This document shows positions 60,963 to 64,000 of a stretch of DNA of 64,000 nt, in pieces. Source of the stretch: JAWKWH01 sp963669455. GTDB lineage: Bacteria > Pseudomonadota > Alphaproteobacteria > Rhizobiales > Rhizobiaceae. A model generated the notes under the pieces. It made no database searches, was not told the DNA's origin, and worked only from the letters and a program-made list of their open reading frames with translations. The position numbers and the translations under genes are program-made. The stretch is from positions 744,001 through 808,000 of the forward strand of contig OY770026.1 in the NCBI GenBank assembly GCA_963669455.1. The letters run 5' to 3'. Numbering within the stretch: position 1 is the stretch's first letter; the number at the start of each line of letters is the position of its first letter.

Positions 60963-63900
60963 CTACTCCGCCGGGTTTGGCAGGGTTACGTCCCTGTCAC
61001 CTGCCTCTTGCTGCCCGGCGTCCGGCCTGTTCCGTCTGAACAGCCTGTCGGGGAAGGATTGTTTGCTAGGCACCGGGTTTTTGCGCGTAAACACCATCAG
61101 CGCAGCAGGCGTGACGATCAGCGTCAACACTGTCGAGAATGCCAGGCCAAAAACAATCGCGCTCGACAATGCGATCCACCATTGGGTCGAAGGCGCACCG
61201 ATGGTGGTCTCGTGGTTGAGGATTTCGAGATTGAAGCCGAAGGCAATGGGCAGGACGCCAAAAATCGCCGTCACGGCGGTCAGCACCACCGGTCTTGCGC
61301 GTTCGCGGCAGGTTTGCAGCACCGCTTCGTGCTTGTCGCTACCCTCACGCCGCAGCCGGTCGTAGGTATCGATCAGCACGATATTGTTGTTGACCACGAC
61401 GCCGGCCAGCGCAATGACGCCAATACCCGACATGACGATACCAAATGGTTGCCCTGTGAGCATCAGACCAAGAAATACGCCAATCGTCGACATGACCACA
61501 GCGGAAAGCACCAAAAACACGCTGGTAAACCTGTTAAACTGGGCCAGAAGCACGACAAAGATCAGGAACATTGCGGCGCCAAAAGCCTTTGACAAAAAGG
61601 CTTGCGCCTCCTTCTGTTCCTCATCCTCTCCGGCAAGCTTCCAGCTAATATTCGGGGGAAACTCCAGCTTCTCAAGCGATTTGACCACCGCCTGGCGAAC
61701 CGGATCGGCCTGCACACCCTCGGTGATGTTTGCCTGGACAACGATGGTCCGCTCGCCGTCGATACGCTTTAACGTGCCAACACGATGGGCCGGTTCGCGT
61801 GTGACGAAATTTGAAATCGGCACGGCGCCTGCGGTGGTTTCAACCCGCAACTGGTCGAGTGTTGCTAATGTCCGCCGGTCCTGCGGCAGCCGAAGACGGA
61901 TATCAACCGCGTCATCGACCCCGGCCGGGCGATAGTCGGTGAGTTTCAGGCCGCTGGTCACCAGCTGAACAACCGTGCCCACCGATCCCGGCCCGATGCC
62001 GTAATGCGCGGCCTTGGTTCGGTCAACTTTCAATTCCCAGTCGACCCCCGGTGCCGGCAATCCGTCATCAATATCCGTCACATCGGGTGTGGAGCGTAGT
62101 ATTGCTGCCACTTTGGCTGCTGTATCAGACAATCCGGCTGGATCGGCTGCCGACAGACGCACCTGAATAGCCTTGCCGGTGGGCGGGCCGGCGGCCGGGA
62201 CTGAAACCTCGACATCCACACCAGGGATGCCAGTCATCTCCTTGCGCAAATCCGCCAGGATTTCATTTGCTGATTTGCGTTCGCGCCAATCGAGGAACTC
62301 GTATTGAATAACGCCAACAACATCCTCGGCGATTTCGTTGGCGCCGCCCTGAACGCTGCCGACACGGGTGTAGACGGTGCTGATACCCGGCCAGCCGATC
62401 AGCCGTTGTTCAGCGGTCCTTGTTACGGCATCCTTCTCATCAAGCGAAAGATTGCCCCGGGCGTGCACATATAAAAGCCCGTATTCCGGCTCGACATCGG
62501 GGAAGAACTCAACACCCTTGCCGAGTTTGAAATAGGCGGCCGGAACCGCAAACAAAAGGCCAATGGCCAGCACCAACACGGTGATTGGAAAGCGGGTTGC
62601 AAGCTTGGCGGTCGCCATATAGGCGCCATCGCGCTGGTGCGCGCTTTCCGGATGCGGTTTGGCGAATTTGGCGCCAAGGGTCGGGGTAAACACCAGCGCA
62701 TAAAACAGCGAGGCCGACAGTGTGACGATCAGCGTGATCGGCATGTACTTCATGAACTCGCCGACAATACCCGGCCAGAACAGAAGCGGCGAGAACGCGG
62801 CCACACGGGTCATCGTCGCGGCAACGACCGGGCCCGCCATACGGTTGGCCGCCAGTTCATAGGCTTCTTCACGCGGCATGCCCTCACCCATGCGGCGTTC
62901 GGCAAATTCGGTGACGATAATCGCATCGTCGACAAGCATGCCGACGGCGAGAATAAGACTGAACAGAACGACGATATTGACGGTGTAGCCGGCAAGCGAC
63001 AGCATCAGCATCCCCATCAGGAATGATGTGGGGATGGCCAGCCCGATCAACATCGAGGCACGGCCGGACAAGGCATAGAGAATGACGATGAAGACCAGTA
63101 TGACAGCGGTCAGGACTGAATTCTGCAAATCGCCCAGCAATTGGCGGATGGTGGTCGACTTGTCCTGCGAATAGGAAATGACACTGCCCTCGGGCAGCCG
63201 TTTGACGAAGTCGCCGGCAATGCGTTTTACCTCATCGACAGTATCGACGAGATTTGCGCCGGTACGTTTGGAGACCTCGATAGCGATGGCAGGCCTGCCA
63301 TCAAGGCGCGTGATCGTCTCGGCATCCTTGAAGGTCGAGCGGATGGTTGCCAGATCGCGGGCGCGGACCACCGAATTTGGGCCGGCAACGATTGGCAGGT
63401 TGGCGACATCCTCAACCGTTTCGATCAGGGACGGCACCTTGACGGCATAGCGTCCTTCGCCGCCCTCGATTGCGCCGGCGGCCACCAGCGAGTTGTTGGC
63501 ATTCACAGCTGCAATCAACTGATCTAAGCGCAGATTGTAGGATGACAGCTTGACCGGATCGATGACGACTTCAACAAGGTCGTCGCGCGCGCCGCGAAGT
63601 GCGGCTTCCAGCACGCCTGGGATTTCCTCGATATTGTCGCGCAGTTGACGCGCCGCAGCCGTCAGCGCGCGCTCCGGCACATCGCCCGACAGGGTGACGA
63701 CGAGGACCGGGAATTCGGAAATATTGACTTCATTGACGGTTGGCTCGTCGGCGCCCTGGGGAAGATCGCGCTTTGCGTCAGACACTTTCGCGCGCACATC
63801 CTCAAGCGCATTCGACAGGTCGGCACCGGCCTGAAATTCGACCAGAACAAAACCGCCGCCCTGATAGGCGGCGGAGCGCATTTCCTTGACACCAGCGATG

Positions 63901-64000
63901 CTTTTCAGCCGGGTTTCCATCGGCCTCAGCAACAGACGTTCGGAATCCTCCGGCGAAATACCCTGATAACCGAGATTGACATAGATCACCGGGATCTGGA
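60963..64000 (-). CDS. RND-family (AcrB-type) efflux pump inner-membrane permease, N-terminus outside window
   Basis: The frame is open from the right edge to 60963, about 1011 codons, without the first ~40 residues. It starts in the porter domain (IPVIYVNLGYQGISPEDSER). The transmembrane part has the relay motif ILAVGMLVDDAIIVTEFAER with paired Asp, and the second half repeats the fold (GIGVIALAGVVVNNNIVLID). The C-terminal tail ends VTLPNPAE. This RND branch lacks hallmarks of metal pumps and likely exports drugs or lipophilic compounds with a periplasmic adaptor outside the window. Confidence 0.93.
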   Translation of the reverse strand, partial: QIPVIYVNLGYQGISPEDSERLLLRPMETRLKSIAGVKEMRSAAYQGGGFVLVEFQAGADLSNALEDVRAKVSDAKRDLPQGADEPTVNEVNISEFPVLVVTLSGDVPERALTAAARQLRDNIEEIPGVLEAALRGARDDLVEVVIDPVKLSSYNLRLDQLIAAVNANNSLVAAGAIEGGEGRYAVKVPSLIETVEDVANLPIVAGPNSVVRARDLATIRSTFKDAETITRLDGRPAIAIEVSKRTGANLVDTVDEVKRIAGDFVKRLPEGSVISYSQDKSTTIRQLLGDLQNSVLTAVILVFIVILYALSGRASMLIGLAIPTSFLMGMLMLSLAGYTVNIVVLFSLILAVGMLVDDAIIVTEFAERRMGEGMPREEAYELAANRMAGPVVAATMTRVAAFSPLLFWPGIVGEFMKYMPITLIVTLSASLFYALVFTPTLGAKFAKPHPESAHQRDGAYMATAKLATRFPITVLVLAIGLLFAVPAAYFKLGKGVEFFPDVEPEYGLLYVHARGNLSLDEKDAVTRTAEQRLIGWPGISTVYTRVGSVQGGANEIAEDVVGVIQYEFLDWRERKSANEILADLRKEMTGIPGVDVEVSVPAAGPPTGKAIQVRLSAADPAGLSDTAAKVAAILRSTPDVTDIDDGLPAPGVDWELKVDRTKAAHYGIGPGSVGTVVQLVTSGLKLTDYRPAGVDDAVDIRLRLPQDRRTLATLDQLRVETTAGAVPISNFVTREPAHRVGTLKRIDGERTIVVQANITEGVQADPVRQAVVKSLEKLEFPPNISWKLAGEDEEQKEAQAFLSKAFGAAMFLIFVVLLAQFNRFTSVFLVLSAVVMSTIGVFLGLMLTGQPFGIVMSGIGVIALAGVVVNNNIVLIDTYDRLRREGSDKHEAVLQTCRERARPVVLTAVTAIFGVLPIAFGFNLEILNHETTIGAPSTQWWIALSSAIVFGLAFSTVLTLIVTPAALMVFTRKNPVPSKQSFPDRLFRRNRPDAGQQEAGDRDVTLPNPAE

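Overview
The window looks like chromosomal DNA from an alphaproteobacterium of the Rhizobiales (Hyphomicrobiales), perhaps a marine or host-associated lineage. Pointers are the zapA / DUF4164 / transketolase / gap order, an RpoH-type sigma factor, adjacent serA and serC with a structured serC leader, malonyl-CoA decarboxylase, and TRAP and NitT/TauT-type transporters. Genus cannot be fixed from the sequence alone. Coordinates include the stop codon.

Layout. (1) 0-1.6 kb: the start of a malonyl-CoA decarboxylase gene running off the left edge, divergent from a DMT exporter across a perfect palindrome. (2) 1.7-15.6 kb: a cyclitol (inositol-type) catabolic block with a LacI regulator, a three-gene TRAP transporter, a hydroxyisobutyrate-dehydrogenase-like enzyme, a TIM-barrel isomerase, iolC (with DUF2090 domain), iolD, iolE, iolB, a second paralogous LacI regulator and a membrane desaturase/hydroxylase resembling the rhizopine oxygenase MocD. 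The inositol dehydrogenase (iolG) and iolA are not in the window. (3) 15.7-18.9 kb: LysR / DsbA-like / NmrA-like group and a decayed LysR gene. (4) 18.9-26.6 kb: housekeeping genes (YggT, purA, rpoH, rluD-type synthase) with small conserved hypotheticals, a VOC protein and tRNA-Glu(CTC). (5) 26.6-33.7 kb: an accessory, AT-richer island holding the most unusual content of the window. (6) 33.9-47.5 kb: a catabolic region with RidA, a flavin monooxygenase, a Gfo/Idh/MocA oxidoreductase and a NitT/TauT-type ABC transporter on one side, and an unknown protein, SDR, RpiR regulator, N-acyl-D-amino-acid deacylase, D-threonine-aldolase-like enzyme and ArgE-like deacetylase on the other. (7) 47.7-64 kb: DMT transporter, serA, serC, zapA, DUF4164, tkt, gap, pncB, an SH3-domain membrane protein, LysR plus dehydratase, and an RND efflux pump running off the right edge.

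The candidate new system is at 27,166-32,405: a protein with 20 tandem copies of a 12-residue motif (PPxIQDGxPRPx) behind a Cys/Asn-rich N-terminal region; an 874-residue fusion of an orotate-phosphoribosyltransferase-like domain, two AMMECR1-like domains and a C-terminal helical toroid-like domain; a MEMO-family protein translationally coupled to it; and a TauD/SyrP-like Fe(II)/2-oxoglutarate dioxygenase. AMMECR1 and MEMO are known to co-occur with a radical SAM enzyme; here a dioxygenase sits in that place beside an obvious repetitive substrate candidate. I infer a peptide/protein modification system, with the invariant Asp or the prolines of the repeat as possible targets.

A second theme is a family of interspersed palindromic or MITE-like repeats with ends of the form CTAGAGC. 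They abut genes so tightly that they supply the stop codons of at least six genes, and one seems to have truncated a VOC-family gene.
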